Source of the DNA: Herbaspirillum frisingense
Lineage (GTDB): Bacteria > Pseudomonadota > Gammaproteobacteria > Burkholderiales > Burkholderiaceae_D
NCBI GenBank assembly: GCA_009914615.1
Contig: WNDX01000007.1
Span: 1-61,493 of the forward strand
Reading direction: 5' to 3'
DNA: 61,493 nt
Shown: piece after piece, positions 53,870 to 61,493 of the stretch
Layout: the number at the start of each line of letters is the position of its first letter
How positions within the stretch are numbered: position 1 is the first letter of the stretch
Program-made: the position numbers and the translations under genes
Notes under the pieces: model-generated
Told to the model about the DNA's origin: nothing
The model's database searches: none
The model's input: the letters and a program-made list of their open reading frames with translations, nothing else

Positions 53870-54100
53870 TCACTGGGCGGCGTCCTTGGCCGCATCCCGG
53901 GCACGCGCCTGCTTGCCTTCATTCCAGCTGCGGTCGAAGACCGGGTAGTAATCCGGCTTGTTCAACTGGCCCGCGGCGCGCGCGGCCTGCATCTCGGCGA
54001 TCACTTCGGCGCGGGTCTTGCCGCCCGGCTGGGACGGCGCGGCATTCTCGGCGTGGACAGCGGAAAAGGCGAGGGTGGCGGCGATGCGGAGTGCGTTCAT
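53870..54100 (-). CDS. DUF4148-type small exported protein
   Basis: The 76-residue protein runs from ATG 54098-54100, which has AGGAAA six bases before it. The signal peptide (MNALRIAATLAFSAVHA) precedes a short mature domain: GGKTRAEVIAEMQAARAAGQLNKPDYYPVFD. This TRAEVxAELxxARAAGxL pattern is the hallmark of DUF4148, a Burkholderiales family of small periplasmic proteins of unknown function. It stands alone between the acetyltransferase and the SDR gene, all on the minus strand. Confidence 0.85.
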   Translation of the reverse strand: MNALRIAATLAFSAVHAENAAPSQPGGKTRAEVIAEMQAARAAGQLNKPDYYPVFDRSWNEGKQARARDAAKDAAQ

Positions 54101-54169
54101 GGCATTTCCTTTCAATGGCGATAACAACAATAAGAAAGCGCCAGCCTGGTGTGCGCCGGCGCGGAGACA

Positions 54170-54928
54170 TCAAAGTTCGATCGGGCTATCCGCCAGCATC
54201 TGATTAAAACCGTGGACAAAGGCATGCTCCTTGGGGCCGGCGTTGTCGCGGAACTGGCGCGCCGCCTCGACCACCACTTCTTCTGCATCCGAACCGAGCG
54301 CCTGCATGGTCTGCTCGATGAAGGCGTCCAGCGGCATGGCGCGCGGATCGTCGGTCTTGCCGATCAGGTCGGTGTTGACCCAGGGCGGAGCGATTTCCTG
54401 CACCTTGACCGTGGTGTCGCGCAGCATGAAGCGTTGCGACAGCGAATACGAATGCAGCGCCGCCTTGCTCGCTGAGTACACCGCCGAGGCGGCCAGCGGC
54501 GTGAAGGCCAGGATCGAGGTGTTGTTCAGGATGAGCGCGCGCGGTTGCTTCTTCAGGTGCTCGATCAGCGCCGCGGTCAGGCGGATCGGGCCGTACAGGT
54601 TGGTGTTGATGATCGATTGCATCACCGCATCGTCGATGGCGCCGGCGGCGTTATCGAAGGGCATGATGCCGGCGTTGTTGACCAGCACGTTCAGCGTGGG
54701 GAATTCCTTGACCAGCCACTCGGCCACCGCCTGGATATCCTGCGGGTCGTTGATGTCCAGCTCCACGCCGCGCATGCCCGGATTGGCCGCGGTGACCTCA
54801 TCCAGCAAGGCCTTGCGGCGCCCGGCGATGATCACCTGGTTGCCCAGCTTGTGGAAAGCCTCCGCCAGGCTGCGGCCGATGCCGGAGGTGCCACCGGTGA
54901 GGAAGATGGTGTTGTCGGTGAGTTGCAT
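54170..54928 (-). CDS. Short-chain dehydrogenase/reductase (DltE-like)
   Basis: The 252-residue classical SDR has cofactor motif TGGTSGIGRSLAEAFHKLG, structural NNAG at 84-87 and catalytic Ser138, Tyr151 and Lys155 in YSASK. AGRR after the second strand suggests a preference for NADP. It resembles DltE-type oxidoreductases. It is divergent from a GlxA-type regulator at 55206, which is a common pairing and suggests control by it. Substrate unknown. Confidence 0.88.
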   Translation of the reverse strand: MQLTDNTIFLTGGTSGIGRSLAEAFHKLGNQVIIAGRRKALLDEVTAANPGMRGVELDINDPQDIQAVAEWLVKEFPTLNVLVNNAGIMPFDNAAGAIDDAVMQSIINTNLYGPIRLTAALIEHLKKQPRALILNNTSILAFTPLAASAVYSASKAALHSYSLSQRFMLRDTTVKVQEIAPPWVNTDLIGKTDDPRAMPLDAFIEQTMQALGSDAEEVVVEAARQFRDNAGPKEHAFVHGFNQMLADSPIEL

Positions 54929-55205
54929 GATCTGTTCCTTGGGTTAAGTGTCGATGCCGGCGGGACGGCGCGCCAGCGGTGCGCGACGAAACGCCGTTCC
55001 GATGGCGCGAAACGCCCGGCGGGCGCCGCGGGCCGGGACTGTCCCGGCCTTGCAACTCATTTTGGGGATGGGGTGGGATATCCGAAATGACTAATTTCCC
55101 TCTTTTTGTGCCATCTGCGCGACAAGCCGCTTGCCGCCTGGGGCGAGGCGTCGGAGAATATGTCTCATTAATCAAACAACCCTCGAAAAGAGATAGGATT
55201 GCATC

Positions 55206-56168
55206 ATGCCCAAACGCATCGCCTTCGTGGTCTTCCCCGGCTTCCAGATCCTTGACCTGGCGGCCATGACGGTGTTCGAGATGGCCAACCTGGAGCTGGG
55301 AGAGGCCTATTACCAGACCGAGCTGGTGTCGCTGGAAGGCGGCATGGTGGCCTCGTCCGCGGGCGTGCGGGTGGAAACGCTGGCCATGGCGCGGCGGCCG
55401 GCCGATACGGTGATGGTGGGAGGGGCGCTGGACGTGCCCGGCGGCATGAGCGAGCTGACCGAGCAATTGCGCAAGGCCGCGGCGCGCGCCCGACGCACCG
55501 CCAGCATTTGCACCGGTGCCTTCCTGCTGGCCGAAGCCGGCCTGTTGGACGGCCGTCGCGCCACCACGCACTGGGCGCACGCGCTGGAGTTGCGCGCACG
55601 TCATCCGCTGGTGCAGGTGGACGAAGACAGGATCTTCGTCAACGACGGCGGCGTCTGGACCTCGGCCGGCATGACCGCCTGTATCGACCTGGCGCTGGCC
55701 CTGGTGGACGCCGACCTCGGCGCCCAGACCGCGCGCTCGGTGTCGCGCAAGATGGTGGTCTATCACCGTCGCACCGGCGGGCAATCGCAGTTCTCCACCT
55801 TGTCGGAAATGGAGCCCGCCTCCGATCGCATCCGCGACGCGCTTTCCTTCGCCAAGGAACACCTGCGCGAACCGCTCACCATCGAGCAACTGGCCGCCCA
55901 CGTGCACTGGAGCCCGCGTCACTTCAGCCGCGCCTTCCAGCTGCAGACCGGTTATTCCCCCGCCAAGGCGGTGGAAAAGCTGCGCCTGGAGGCCGCCAAG
56001 GCCCTGATCGAAGCCGGCCACAACGTTATCGCCGCCATCGCCGCCGACACCGGCTTCGGCGACGAAGAACGCATGCGCCGCGCCTTCCTGCGCGCGTTCG
56101 GCAAACCGCCGCAGGCCATGGTGCGCGAGGTGAGGGCGCGGCATGAGGCGAGGGAGGCGCTGGCCTAG
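55206..56168 (+). CDS. GlxA-type AraC-family regulator with DJ-1/PfpI domain
   Basis: The 320-residue protein has an N-terminal amidotransferase-like DJ-1/PfpI domain at about 1-185, with the nucleophile-elbow Cys in ASICTGAFLLAEAGLLDGRRATTHW. A C-terminal AraC double HTH spans about 215-315 (LTIEQLAAHVHWSPRHFSRAFQLQTGYSPAKAVEKLR). The Pfp domain probably senses a small metabolite. It is divergent from the SDR gene with 277 bases between, which likely hold its binding sites. Confidence 0.9.
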   Translation: MPKRIAFVVFPGFQILDLAAMTVFEMANLELGEAYYQTELVSLEGGMVASSAGVRVETLAMARRPADTVMVGGALDVPGGMSELTEQLRKAAARARRTASICTGAFLLAEAGLLDGRRATTHWAHALELRARHPLVQVDEDRIFVNDGGVWTSAGMTACIDLALALVDADLGAQTARSVSRKMVVYHRRTGGQSQFSTLSEMEPASDRIRDALSFAKEHLREPLTIEQLAAHVHWSPRHFSRAFQLQTGYSPAKAVEKLRLEAAKALIEAGHNVIAAIAADTGFGDEERMRRAFLRAFGKPPQAMVREVRARHEAREALA

Positions 56169-56331
56169 GGGAAGATCAACGAGCGGGATTGGCGGGCGTC
56201 CGGGATGAAGACTTGCTGATCAGCCGTATGCAGAAGCAGCCGGGCCAATCCGGCCGAGGTCGGTCAGAGCGCCCGCTGCCATCCGGGGACGGCGTGCGCC
56301 GATAGAGCGAAGCGATAAGCAGGAGAGAGGC

Positions 56332-56398
56332 CATATTTCAATTGAAACATGGCGGACGAAAGTTGAAATCTGTCGGAAAGGTGCCGGGTTCACGATGT
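56332..56398 (+). promoter_or_regulatory. Upstream element shared with the first small-peptide gene
   Basis: Begins CATATTTCAATTGAAACAT and ends CACGATGT, matching 16248-16315 in its two end blocks and in spacing (52 against 53 bases). Within it ATTTCAATTGAAAC is nearly palindromic and GTTGAAAT repeats half of it. It lies 49 bases before the ATG at 56448. Confidence 0.45.
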
Positions 56399-56447
56399 AC
56401 TCAAGCCAAACGAAACACCCAAGACACTTTTTCAGACGGAGTCAATC

Positions 56448-56624
56448 ATGCGCAACATCATCGTCCTCGCCCTGCTGGCCGTCACCGTGAATTGCCACGC
56501 AATGGATGTCCATAACTTCAGCGTGTGGGATGCCCTCATGAGCGTGCAGAAGCAGCGTACCGAGATGCTGGAAAAGCAACTGGAAGCCCAGATGCGCGCC
56601 GCCGGGATGAACCCTCCGCGCTAA
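56448..56624 (+). CDS. Small secreted peptide, 58 residues
   Basis: Family not recognised. ATG 56448 has CGGAG about 10 bases upstream. The signal peptide MRNIIVLALLAVTVNCHA precedes MDVHNFSVWDALMSVQ and a charged, probably helical tail (KQRTEMLEKQLEAQM) ending in NPPR. It resembles the 36-residue peptide at 16389-16499 in its start, in the acidic residues after the cut site and in the Trp. The two genes share an upstream element. A terminator lies about 165 bases downstream. Function unknown. Confidence 0.6.
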   Translation: MRNIIVLALLAVTVNCHAMDVHNFSVWDALMSVQKQRTEMLEKQLEAQMRAAGMNPPR

Positions 56625-56788
56625 GGCTGGAGCCACGCCCCGAGGGCAGGTGATGACGGCGCTGCCGTTCGGATTCCATCCTCATGGTGTCCCGGCAAAT
56701 CCGGATTTGCGGAATCGCCGGGATCAACAGGCAGAGGCCGCGGTGGCCAATCAATGATCTGATATCGTCGGCATCATGCCCATCCCGA

Positions 56789-56822
56789 TAAAAACAGCCC
56801 GATTGGATCGGGCTGTTTTTTT
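56789..56822. terminator. Bidirectional rho-independent terminator
   Basis: Perfect 9-base arms CAGCCCGAT (56795-56803) and ATCGGGCTG (56807-56815) with loop TGG are followed by seven T and preceded by an A-run. It ends the minus-strand flavin reductase-like gene (stop at 56868) and the plus-strand peptide transcript. Confidence 0.88.
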
Positions 56823-56867
56823 CACCGCTTCACTTACATTCTTCGTGCGATCAAGGTCGGAGTTTCA

Positions 56868-57539
56868 TCAGGCATTCTCCGGGATTTCGGCAAGAACCCG
56901 ATACGACTCTTCCGGTATCTCGGCCAGCCGGGATGGATGCACCTGCCCACAGAGTCCATAGAACTTCTGGAAGCTCATGATCAAGGGCGACCACTTATCC
57001 GGATCGATACGATTGGCGTGGCCTTCCATGAGCAAATCGGGATGCACGTGAACGCGCTGGATCCGTACTTCAAGCAAGCTGATGGCGCCGCGCAATTGAT
57101 CATGGTCGTCTCCGATACCATGCGCCGCAGCAAGAACGGCTTCGAGCTGGATCGGACATTCCAGCGCGCGCGCCGCGCCGACGGTATCCGATGTCACCTT
57201 CGTCATCCCCGCCCGGCCGAACTTGTCGGGCTCATGGACATACCCCATCGCCTTCCTGAATGCCGAAACAGGATTCACCCCCGTGGTGCGCGCGATGCGA
57301 TCCACCGCGCTCACTTCCTTGACCGAGGGAAGATTGAGCACGCATTCGCCGGTGCGCAGCAGATTGCGCGCCGTCTGCGACGCGGAGGCGATGCCCAGCA
57401 CCCCGCGCCAGCCCAGCCAGAACACCGACGAGATCGGTGCCAGATTGTGGGTGCCGTCTTCATTGACGGTGCTGACCAGGGCGACGGGCGTTCCGAGATA
57501 GAGGATGCTGGGTTCTGCGACAACGTGAGGCGTATTCAT
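56868..57539 (-). CDS. Flavin reductase-like FMN-binding protein
   Basis: The protein has 223 residues from the ATG at 57537-57539, chosen for CAGGAAGGAAG upstream; the longer frame adds 19 unsupported residues. The split-barrel flavin reductase-like fold is suggested by ILYLGTPVALVSTVNEDGTHNLAPISSVFWLGWRGVLGI, TARNLLRTGECVLNLP and CPIQLEAVLA. Members bind FMN and reduce flavins or small substrates. It could in principle supply reduced flavin to SsuD, but it lies 10 kb away and has no other link to it. Confidence 0.82.
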   Translation of the reverse strand: MNTPHVVAEPSILYLGTPVALVSTVNEDGTHNLAPISSVFWLGWRGVLGIASASQTARNLLRTGECVLNLPSVKEVSAVDRIARTTGVNPVSAFRKAMGYVHEPDKFGRAGMTKVTSDTVGAARALECPIQLEAVLAAAHGIGDDHDQLRGAISLLEVRIQRVHVHPDLLMEGHANRIDPDKWSPLIMSFQKFYGLCGQVHPSRLAEIPEESYRVLAEIPENA

Positions 57540-58231
57540 GGCTTCCTTCCTGTGTGAGTGAATGAACCCATTATGTGACCCGGTCGCGCGTTGCACACTC
57601 CAGTTCTTGCTTCTTCATTCACGGATGATCGTTGTCGTATCCGTTGTATTCGTTGTATTCGTTGTCTTGCCGATAGAAGCCTTATACGTCAGCCGGAAAA
57701 ACTATCGTCCCCACTCGTGAGGCGGACACTTTACGCCGAAGGCGATGCGAAAAGTCGCCGGCGCTCTGGAACGATCCATCCTGTCCTGTCGTCACGCCGT
57801 GCCAAACCGGAGCAGAAATCCTCCATGAAAAATGAGAATGAAGATGCGCATTGGCACACTAGGCAAACATGTTAGAAATGGTCGCTGCCGTGCGGGAACA
57901 GGTTCGACGTTAGCTTACGCGCTCTCGTCACTTTCGATGCGCACGGATTCCCATCAAGGCGCCGACAGGCCCCGCGCCAAAGCCCCGCGCAAGGCAGACC
58001 TGGTCGAAGGAAAATAAAAGTCTCCACTGAATCGTCATGAAAATTGCGCAAAGAAGTCATGCTTCCTTGTTATTTTCCACAGCCATACCCGGATCAAACC
58101 ATTTGAGAAACGACAGCATCCACAATCGACAGCCGGCCACGCAATGCCCGGCTGTATCGCGATAGGCGATGCCGTTTCCTGCTGCGATCCGATTCAATCC
58201 CGGATGGGTCAAACAGCTTCAGGAGGGTTCC
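57540..58231. other. Intergenic region upstream of flgD, about 0.7 kb
   Basis: No convincing gene. It contains a short tandem repeat at about 57642-57668 (three copies of a 9-base unit CGTTGTATT, the last with one change). Small open frames here lack ribosome-binding sites followed by sensible sequence. TCAAA-CCA-TTTGA at about 58096-58108 is a short palindrome. Promoters of the flavin reductase-like gene and of flgD should lie here but were not placed. Confidence 0.45.
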
Positions 58232-58963
58232 ATGAGCGCAGTGTCCAACGATTTGCTTAACGGTATGAACGGCGTGAGTAAAAGAGGCGCCACGGGAAGC
58301 ACCACGTCAAAGCAGGGGCTCAATAACAACACGCCTGAGGCGATCCAGAATCGCTTCCTGACCTTGCTCATCGCGCAGATGAAGAACCAGGATCCGAGCA
58401 AGCCGATGGACAATTCGCAGTTGACGACGCAGATGGCGCAGTTGTCTACGGTGTCGGGCATCAGCCAGTTGAACGGTTCGCTGGCCAAGCTGATGGGCAA
58501 TCTCAATTCTTCCCAGGCGCTTTCTTCGGCCAACATGATCGGGCGCAGCGTGCTCACGCCTGGCGACAACCTTCAACTGGGTACGGTGACCACCAAGGAT
58601 GACAAGGGCAATGCCGTCACCAGCCAGAAGGCGATTTTCGGCGTGAACCTGGCTACCAGCGCATCTTCCGTGGTGGTCACCGTCAAGGATGCGAACGGCG
58701 CCGTGGTGCGCACCATGGACCTGGGAACCCAGGCCGCCGGCGTGGCGCCCATCGTCTGGGACGGCACCAATGACGCCGGTGGTAAGGCGTCGAACGGGAA
58801 GTACACGTTCACCGTCAGCGCATCCAACAATGGCACCGCCGTGAATGCCACCGCGCTGGCATTCGGGACGGTGGTGAGCGTTTCGACTGCGTCCGACGGC
58901 ATCAAGCTCAATATCTCCGGCATCGGCACCATCAAGCCGAATGATGTCCTACAGATTATCTAA
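58232..58963 (+). CDS. flgD: Flagellar hook capping protein FlgD
   Basis: The 243-residue protein starts at ATG 58232 behind AGGAGGG. The N-terminal FlgD domain is clear: IQNRFLTLLIAQMKNQDPSKPMDNSQLTTQMAQLSTVSGISQLN. The C-terminal Ig-like/tudor-like part contains VVVTVKDANGAVVRTMDLG, then VWDGTNDAGGKASNGKYTF. FlgD caps the growing hook and is normally between flgC and flgE. Here there is no other flagellar gene within the window, so it is an isolated copy, either a paralogue or a displaced gene. The protein looks intact. Confidence 0.9.
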   Translation: MSAVSNDLLNGMNGVSKRGATGSTTSKQGLNNNTPEAIQNRFLTLLIAQMKNQDPSKPMDNSQLTTQMAQLSTVSGISQLNGSLAKLMGNLNSSQALSSANMIGRSVLTPGDNLQLGTVTTKDDKGNAVTSQKAIFGVNLATSASSVVVTVKDANGAVVRTMDLGTQAAGVAPIVWDGTNDAGGKASNGKYTFTVSASNNGTAVNATALAFGTVVSVSTASDGIKLNISGIGTIKPNDVLQII

Positions 58964-59048
58964 TGGCGGTAGATGTCAGTTTCTCGGGGCATGCGTCGCC
59001 ACCTTGCCGATCGCAGCGACGGTGTGACGCATTTCGCTCTGCCCTAAC

Positions 59049-60041
59049 TCATTGCCCCGCCGAATAATTGACCGGAATCCACTGGAAGCCATGCCCCTTC
59101 GTCCGCAGCCGGCCCAGGCCGGGGAAGGGGACGTGGGCGGCGGCGAAGAGCAGCCCGTCGTCGGCGATGCGGGTGAATTCCTTGATGCGTTCCTGTTCGG
59201 CTTGCCGGCTGTCGCTGTCGAATGCAATGGTGACCGTGGGATCCTCGAACTGGATGGTCGCAACGTGGATGATGTCGCCCACCACCATCAGTCGCTCGCC
59301 CTGGCTCTCGATCAGGTAGCCCACATGGCCGGACGTATGTCCGGCGCTTTGATAGGCCCGGATGCCGGGACTCAGTTCCGCCTCTCCTTCAAACGGGCGC
59401 ACTCGGCCGGCCTTGATGTAGGGCGCCATGATGGCCATGGCGCGGCGGTAGCTGCCTTTCTGGTCGCCGCGATTGCCTTCGGGCGCCTTGGCCATGTTCG
59501 CTTCGCTCAGCCAGTAATCGAGTTCCCGGCGATTGACGCGCACGATCGCGTTCGGGAAATTCATCGTTTCATCCGTCGTCAGCCCGCCGATATGGTCGCC
59601 GTGCATGTGCGTGATGTCGATCTCATCCACTTGGGACGGCGTGTAGCCCGAGGCCTTCAGGTTGGCCGCCAGCTTGCCCAGGCGCGGGCCGAAGAGATTG
59701 CCGGCGCCGGTGTCGATCAGGATGAGCCGGGTGCCGGTATTGACCAGGAAGGCGTTGTAAGAGGTTTCAAGCGGGCTCTCCAGATAGTGATCGGCCAGCG
59801 CCTGGTTGATCTTCTCGGGCGTGGTGTTGGTCAGAAACTGGGCGACCGGCAATCCCAGCGTGCCGTCATTGAGCGCGGTGATCTCGAAACCGCCCAGCAT
59901 GAAGCGGTAGAAGCCGGGCGCCGGCGTGCGCGCGAGCGGGGCGGCCGCGTGCGCCGCGCATTGCAGCAGCAGGGTGATGGCCAGCAAGGTATACAAGGCG
60001 CGAAGGGCCAGGCGTCGGGGCAGGGGAGTTTGGCAGGTCAT
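59049..60041 (-). CDS. Exported metallo-beta-lactamase-fold hydrolase
   Basis: The 330-residue protein has an N-terminal signal peptide (LYTLLAITLLLQCAAHAAA) and the MBL zinc motif at His145, His147, Asp149 and His150 in THMHGDHIGG. Further ligands follow: the His in AGHTSGHVGY, the Asp in VVGDIIH and the His near the C-terminus (AAAHVPFPGLG). Family members of this exported kind are often lactonases or other hydrolases. A true beta-lactamase role is not indicated. It is 82 bases downstream of the dehydrogenase-like gene on the same strand and probably co-transcribed. Confidence 0.86.
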   Translation of the reverse strand: MTCQTPLPRRLALRALYTLLAITLLLQCAAHAAAPLARTPAPGFYRFMLGGFEITALNDGTLGLPVAQFLTNTTPEKINQALADHYLESPLETSYNAFLVNTGTRLILIDTGAGNLFGPRLGKLAANLKASGYTPSQVDEIDITHMHGDHIGGLTTDETMNFPNAIVRVNRRELDYWLSEANMAKAPEGNRGDQKGSYRRAMAIMAPYIKAGRVRPFEGEAELSPGIRAYQSAGHTSGHVGYLIESQGERLMVVGDIIHVATIQFEDPTVTIAFDSDSRQAEQERIKEFTRIADDGLLFAAAHVPFPGLGRLRTKGHGFQWIPVNYSAGQ

Positions 60042-60123
60042 GGTTGTCCTTGTTTTTGATTGAGCGAGTGATAAGGCCGGTCATCGAATGCGGCGCATGG
60101 GATGTGGCGATGTGTCCGTGTTG

Positions 60124-61005
60124 TTAGCGTTCGCCCAGCGTGGTTCTCGCCAGAGCAGACCAGTCATGGTCGCCGTAGCCGGCGTCCACGGCCTCTTGCA
60201 TGCGTGCATGGACGATATCGAGCATTGGCAGCGCGCCCTTGGCGTCGCCGGCGGCTACCTTCGCCAGGCGCAGGTCTTTGAGGCCCAGCGTGGCCTTGAA
60301 GCCCGGCGGGTATTCGTTCTTGATCAGGTTGCCCGAGTAGGTCTGATAGGGCCGGCTGTTGAACAAGGTTCCGAGGATCAGATCGAGGAAGCGTTCCCGC
60401 GGCACGCCATGCGCTTCGGTCAGCACCACGGCTTCGGCCATCGCTTCGATCGCGAAGGTGATCATCATGTTGCAGGCCAGCTTGGCGGCATACGCCATGT
60501 GCGGTTCCTCGCCCAGGTGCCAGATGCGCTTGCCGATCGCTTCCAGCGCCGGCCTGGCCTGCTCGATCGCGCTCGTGGCGCCGGCCGCGAGAATGTTGAG
60601 CTCCGCCCGTGCGGCCACGTCCGGCCGCCCCAGCACCGGCGCCGCCACCAGCGCGACGCCATGGATCCGATGATGCTCGGCCAGTTCCCGTGCAAAGGCG
60701 ACCGAGATGGTGGACGCCACCACATGCACCAGGCCCGGCCGCGCCCCGGCCAGCAGATCGCTTTCCACCAGCACGCTGCGGATGGCCGTGTCCTCGGACA
60801 GCATGGTCAATGCCATGTCGCCCTGCAATGCCTGCGCGGGCGTGTCCACCACGCGCACGCCCTCGACGTTCCCGCCCGAGCGGTTCCAGGCGACCACGGT
60901 GTGCCCGGCCGCGGCCAGGTTGCGCGCGATGGCGCGGCCCATTGCGCCAAGACCGATGATTCCGATATCCAATTGCGTTGCTCCTTCCAGGGCTGGCGTG
61001 CTCAT
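60124..61005 (-). CDS. 6-phosphogluconate/3-hydroxyisobutyrate dehydrogenase-like NAD(P)-binding protein
   Basis: The protein has 293 residues from the ATG at 61003-61005. The longer frame to 61089 adds 28 residues of low-complexity sequence before the Rossmann start and has no ribosome-binding site. The dinucleotide motif is IGIIGLGAMGRAIARNLAAAG, with the family Arg/Ser-type tail WNRSGG. The catalytic Lys175 is in AYAAKLACNMM (GxxxKxxxN-like). The C-terminal helical domain is complete. It is related to imine reductases and glyoxylate/beta-hydroxyacid dehydrogenases. It is divergent from a LysR gene that an insertion sequence has cut. Confidence 0.87.
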   Translation of the reverse strand: MSTPALEGATQLDIGIIGLGAMGRAIARNLAAAGHTVVAWNRSGGNVEGVRVVDTPAQALQGDMALTMLSEDTAIRSVLVESDLLAGARPGLVHVVASTISVAFARELAEHHRIHGVALVAAPVLGRPDVAARAELNILAAGATSAIEQARPALEAIGKRIWHLGEEPHMAYAAKLACNMMITFAIEAMAEAVVLTEAHGVPRERFLDLILGTLFNSRPYQTYSGNLIKNEYPPGFKATLGLKDLRLAKVAAGDAKGALPMLDIVHARMQEAVDAGYGDHDWSALARTTLGER

Positions 61006-61080
61006 GGCAGAGCCAGCGGGTGATGACGAGCGCCGGCGATGCGGCAGGTGACGGAGCGTAGTCTCGCAAAGTTCGATATT

Positions 61081-61117
61081 GTTCATCAACTGAATATAAT
61101 GAACGCCGTCCGTTCAT
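61081..61117. promoter_or_regulatory. Repeated GTTCAT boxes in the divergent lysR promoter region
   Basis: GTTCAT (61081-61086) faces ATGAAC (61099-61104) with a 12-base gap, and a third GTTCAT lies at 61112-61117. They flank an AT-rich core (TGAATATAATG). They are likely binding sites of the LysR protein whose gene starts at 61134. Confidence 0.4.
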
Positions 61118-61133
61118 TTTTGTTGGGGGTGTC

Positions 61134-61250
61134 ATGGAGTGGAGCGATGTCAGGATCTTTCTCGCCATCGCGCGCACGGGCACGCTCGGCGCCGCCGCGC
61201 GCGCCTTGCATCTGAGCCATCCGACCGTGGGGCGCCGGTTGCGCGTGTAA
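61134..61250 (+). pseudogene. LysR-family regulator truncated by an IS3-family insertion
   Basis: The ATG at 61134 opens a typical LysR N-terminus: MEWSDVRIFLAIARTGTLGA, then ARALHLSHPTVGRRLRV. It stops after 38 codons inside the insertion sequence that begins near 61246. Native LysR proteins continue with an ALE-like segment after the recognition helix. Only half of the DNA-binding domain is left, so the product is inactive. It was probably the regulator of the divergent operon at 59049-61005. Confidence 0.85.
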
Positions 61251-61493
61251 TGACCCACTAAAAACCTGCTCAGTAGATAATCCTAAAAGGAAATCAAAAT
61301 GAGCAAGGTCATGGAAGAAGAATTCAAGCGTTGGACAGCCAAGCGCAAAGCGGCGCTGGTGATGGAAATCATCCAGGGAAAGGCGACGGTCGCCGAGGCT
61401 AGCCGGTCGTTTGATATCCCGCCATCCGAGATCGAAGAATGGGTCGATGAAGGTCGTAAAGGGATGGAGAACGCCCTGCGTGCCAAGCCCTTG
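61246..61493 (+). mobile_element. Left end of an IS3-family insertion sequence (partial)
   Basis: The LysR reading frame is interrupted at TGTAATGACCCACTAAAAAC, which starts with TG as IS3-family ends do. A transposase orfA follows 53 bases later. The right end is beyond the window. Confidence 0.65.
61299..61493 (+). CDS. IS3-family transposase orfA, N-terminal part (3' partial)
   Basis: ATG 61299 has AAAAGGAAA upstream. The 65 visible residues (MSKVMEEEFKRWTAKRKAAL, then VAEASRSFDIPPSEIEEWVDEGRKGMENALRAKP) form the helix-turn-helix of an IS3-type OrfA; I associate it with the DUF1153-like group. In complete elements a second frame, orfB, carries the catalytic domain and is reached by ribosomal frameshifting. 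The rest lies outside the window. Confidence 0.78.
   Translation, partial: MSKVMEEEFKRWTAKRKAALVMEIIQGKATVAEASRSFDIPPSEIEEWVDEGRKGMENALRAKPL

Noticed and set aside
57591-58060. Small frames upstream of flgD
   Set aside because: One includes the 9-base tandem repeat translated as RCIRCIRC. There is no ribosome-binding site or known motif.
60124-61089. Longer start at 61089 for the dehydrogenase-like gene
   Set aside because: The extra 28 residues precede the Rossmann fold, contain RRRSSSPAGS low complexity and have no ribosome-binding site. They also cover the presumed operator region.

Overview
The window is a piece of a high-GC betaproteobacterial chromosome, most likely Burkholderiales, family Oxalobacteraceae (Herbaspirillum-like). 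This is an inference from the Omp32-type porin, a DUF4148 protein, a FecR-linked adhesin with a DUF3739-like C-terminus and the many LysR regulators. No rRNA or tRNA gene was seen. Both ends lie in insertion sequences: the last 40 codons and right end of an IS5-family element (1-137), and the left end of an IS3-family element (from about 61246) that has cut a LysR gene.

Region 1 (170-16217) is a surface-protein locus: a FecR-type signalling protein, a giant two-partner-secretion adhesin and a DegP-type periplasmic protease. The adhesin is broken into two reading frames by one extra G in a G5 tract at 11194-11198. Region 2 (16248-30145) is mixed: a tiny secreted peptide, a SRAP (YedK-like) protein, a porin, a MocR regulator, a LysR regulator, an M20 amidohydrolase, two closely related solute-binding proteins that flank a chemoreceptor (one frameshifted), an M14 deacylase and another LysR regulator.

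Region 3 (30425-34659) holds metNIQ methionine import and a stand-alone cysteine desulfurase. Region 4 (35003-46116) is the most unusual part: a LysR gene followed by one co-directional block of a flavin monooxygenase-like protein, a complete Dpp/Opp-type importer (two permeases, two ATPases, one binding protein), a BAAT-type acyl-thioesterase, two CMD (AhpD-like) proteins and a GcvH-like lipoyl carrier. Region 5 (46124-50414) faces it with ssuD and a divergent tauABC-type sulfonate importer whose binding-protein gene is frameshifted in the signal peptide. With metNIQ, the cysteine desulfurase and an EpsC-type serine acetyltransferase (52835-53773), about 23 kb is rich in sulfur metabolism. 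I infer that regions 4 and 5 form an import and oxidative degradation system for an organosulfur or peptide-like compound.

Region 6 (50421-61005) carries a LysR/MFS pair, a 51-residue membrane protein, the serine acetyltransferase, a DUF4148 protein, a divergent SDR/GlxA pair, a second tiny secreted peptide whose upstream DNA resembles that of the first, a flavin reductase-like protein, an isolated flgD, a secreted metallo-beta-lactamase-fold protein and a 6-phosphogluconate-dehydrogenase-like oxidoreductase.

Three genes are broken by single-base indels in short homopolymers. In each case one base restores a protein of the expected length, so sequencing error must be excluded before biology is argued.
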